From Actinomycetota bacterium (GTDB taxonomy: Bacteria > Actinomycetota > CADDZG01 > WHSQ01), in the NCBI GenBank assembly GCA_016781115.1, contig JADDQX010000015.1, positions 1 to 24,757 on the forward strand: a stretch of 24,757 nucleotides of DNA, given 5' to 3'. Position 1 is the first letter of the stretch, and each line of letters begins with the position of its first letter. Below, piece after piece: positions 23,313-24,757 of this stretch. The translations under genes and the position numbers were made by a program. Under the pieces are notes generated by a model, which had not been told where the DNA came from, made no database searches, and saw only the letters and a list, made by a program, of their open reading frames with translations.

Positions 23313-23864
23313 CTAGTTTTGGCGCCAGCCGCGCTGCTCCGCCAGGAGCCCGTAGATGTAGAGGTCGAGATAGCCCCGCTCCGCCCAGCTGGCCTCGCGC
23401 AACAATCCCTCCCGGGTGAAGCCGAGCTTCTCCGCGATCCGGATGCTCGCGGCGTTGTCCACAGCGGCCCTGAGCTCGAGCCGGTGCAGGCGGATCTCGT
23501 CAAAGCCGAAGTCGGCGACGGCCCGGGCGGCCTCGGTCATCAGGCCCCGCCCGGCAAGATCGGACCGTAGCCAGTAGCCGATCTCGGCGAGGCCGAACAG
23601 CGACTGGTAAGCGCTCAGGGAGATGGTTCCGGCGGGTTCGTCCGAATGGAAGATCGTGAAGGTCCACTCGGTGACCTCCTGCCAGCGCCGCGACATCACC
23701 TCCGCGAATGCTCGGCTGTTGGCCGACGACGCGCTCGGCGCCCAGGCCATGAACCGCCGGAGCTCCGGGAGAGAAGCCCGGATCGCTCTCCACAGCCCGT
23801 CCGCGTGCTCCGGGACTATCGCTTCGAGACGAAGCCGCTCGGTGTGCAGGGACCGCGGGAGCAT
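23313..23864 (-). CDS. RimJ/RimL-type GNAT N-acetyltransferase
   Basis: 183 aa. SLHTERLRLEAIVPEHADGLW at the N-terminus, then EIGYWLRSDLAGRGLMTEA (acetyl-CoA loop) and DNAASIRIAEKLGF place it in the ribosomal-protein-alanine acetyltransferase-like GNAT group. The substrate cannot be inferred. It stands alone between an upstream terminator hairpin and the SOS promoter of recA, so it is probably its own transcription unit. The start at 23864 is in frame with the conserved beginning. Confidence 0.93.
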   Translation of the reverse strand: MLPRSLHTERLRLEAIVPEHADGLWRAIRASLPELRRFMAWAPSASSANSRAFAEVMSRRWQEVTEWTFTIFHSDEPAGTISLSAYQSLFGLAEIGYWLRSDLAGRGLMTEAARAVADFGFDEIRLHRLELRAAVDNAASIRIAEKLGFTREGLLREASWAERGYLDLYIYGLLAEQRGWRQN

Positions 23865-23908
23865 CGCTGGATGCTACGCGGCGCGGCGGCGCAAGGAGCG
23901 GAACAGAA

Positions 23909-23938
23909 AGAGGGGGCCGGATCTAACCGGCCCCCTCT
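23909..23938 (-). terminator. Intrinsic terminator of the wall-anchored protein gene
   Basis: A perfect 12-bp stem (AGAGGGGGCCGG / CCGGCCCCCTCT) with a 6-nt loop is followed on the minus strand by TTCTGTT. It begins 24 nt after the stop at 23962 and is the clearest Rho-independent terminator in the window. Confidence 0.88.
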
Positions 23939-23961
23939 GATCCTCTAGGTGAGGTGGATCA

Positions 23962-24757
23962 CTACTGGGTGCGGCGGACCTTCAAGGACACGAGGCCCGC
24001 AAGGATCAGCCCGAATGCCGCCGCCAGGAACACCAGCACGTCGCCGCCGGTGAAGGGCAGGACCGCACCCGCCGCCGCTACCGCCGGCTGAGCGGCAACC
24101 GCTGGCTGGACCGCTGCGGCAACCGCAGGCGCCTGGCTGACACGGATGCCCAGAACCTCGGCCGGCGTGACGGGGCGCTCCTCGAGGTCGATCGGAAGCA
24201 CCTCGCCGCAGTTGCCGCCGGCAGGCATGATCGACCCGTCGGGGCACGTCTTGTCGATGCGACCCGGCAGCACGCTCGCCGGCGGGGTCTCGCACTTCTG
24301 GATCCCGGCCATGGTGGCATCGGCGTCGCACGGCTTGTTGTCGTTCACCGGCTTGACGTTGTTCGCCTCGGTCGGCTTGCCACACCAGCCGTTGTTGTCG
24401 TCATCGAAGTCCTGGTCGTTGCCACAGCCGTTGTTGCCGTCCTGGTCGTAGATGTCGGAGCCACCGGGGCCGTTGGGCTTGTCGTCGCCCTGGGCGCCCT
24501 CGTAGCGCATGGGGCCCTTGGAGTCATCGGGGTTGGACTCCGAACGTCCCTGGTTGCCCGAGCCGCCGTTCTCCTCGAAGCGGTCGTTGCCCGAGGGGTG
24601 GCTGGAGGCGGTCTCGTCCTCGTCGTTGTCGACTCCGTCAGAGTCGGTGTCTTCGTCGTAAGAGGTGCCCTCGTCGGAGTCGGCGTCTCCGTCGCGGTCA
24701 GATCCCTGGCCGTGGTTGGTCTCCTGGGGCTCTGAGGAGTTGTCCTCGTAGCCTTCC
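23962..24757 (-). CDS. LPFTG cell-wall-anchored acidic repeat protein (5' end outside window)
   Basis: Partial; at least 264 C-terminal residues, with the frame open to the window edge. The visible part is rich in Asp, Asn, Glu, Gly and Ser. A DxDxDG-type segment (24613-24699; DRDGDADSDEG, DTDSDGVDNDED) resembles thrombospondin type-3 calcium-binding repeats. Next come a Cys-containing region with GNNGCGNDQDFDDDNNGWCG and KTCPDGSIMPAGGNCGE, an Ala/Val/Pro linker, and a sorting signal: LPFTG (24046-24060), a hydrophobic helix and a KVRRTQ tail. A sortase would link it to the wall. A terminator follows. Its adhesive or structural role is not predictable. Confidence 0.85.
   Translation of the reverse strand, partial: EGYEDNSSEPQETNHGQGSDRDGDADSDEGTSYDEDTDSDGVDNDEDETASSHPSGNDRFEENGGSGNQGRSESNPDDSKGPMRYEGAQGDDKPNGPGGSDIYDQDGNNGCGNDQDFDDDNNGWCGKPTEANNVKPVNDNKPCDADATMAGIQKCETPPASVLPGRIDKTCPDGSIMPAGGNCGEVLPIDLEERPVTPAEVLGIRVSQAPAVAAAVQPAVAAQPAVAAAGAVLPFTGGDVLVFLAAAFGLILAGLVSLKVRRTQ

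Overview
The window looks like a high-GC chromosome segment from an uncultured or deep-branching member of the Actinomycetota. Supporting signs are LexA boxes of the actinobacterial/Gram-positive type (TCGAAC-N4-GTTCGA), an actinobacterial-style miaB / LigB-like / miaA / dapF / hflX order, WXG100/EspG-like type VII secretion genes and an LPFTG wall-anchored protein. RNase Y, a class II (B12) ribonucleotide reductase and a DapL-type lysine pathway argue against the classical Streptomyces or Mycobacterium lineages. Almost all genes are on the minus strand. Only lexA and one small membrane protein are on the plus strand.

Layout. (1) 3-3015: tRNA-Gly(GCC), then a compact orphan type VII secretion-like cassette: a WXG100-like protein, a WXG-headed protein with a glycine-zipper tail, an LpqN/PsbP-like protein, an EspG-like protein and a convergent four-helix membrane protein. 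(2) 3042-9023: a deoxynucleotide operon read right to left: tandem NrdR-box candidates, nrdJ carrying an endonuclease-containing intein, a small zinc-ribbon protein, a secreted BsuPI/BP74-like protein, nrdR and dut. (3) 9110-10344: a divergent SOS control region with three clear LexA boxes between lexA and a LysM membrane protein resembling YneA/ChiZ division inhibitors. (4) 10351-11430: a secreted RTX-type calcium-binding repeat protein. (5) 11521-19540: a tightly overlapped operon, transcribed GNAT, miaB, LigB-like, miaA, dapF, dapL, hflX, GNAT, 2H phosphoesterase. It combines tRNA i6A/ms2i6A modification, diaminopimelate synthesis and ribosome-rescue GTPase functions. (6) 19694-23133: rny, recX and recA, with a near-perfect LexA box before recA. 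(7) 23313-24757: a GNAT acetyltransferase, a strong intrinsic terminator and the C-terminal part of a wall-anchored acidic protein.

Most notable observations. The nrdJ intein sits directly in front of the cysteine expected to carry the thiyl radical, so the enzyme cannot be active until splicing is exact, and the intein ends in Ala-Asn rather than the usual His-Asn. Two successive genes, dapL and hflX, appear to start with CTG codons that overlap the upstream stop as CTGA, each behind a good Shine-Dalgarno sequence. The lexA/LysM intergenic region shows promoter elements interleaved with SOS boxes. The type VII-like cassette may encode a membrane-acting effector and associated proteins; that functional reading is inference.
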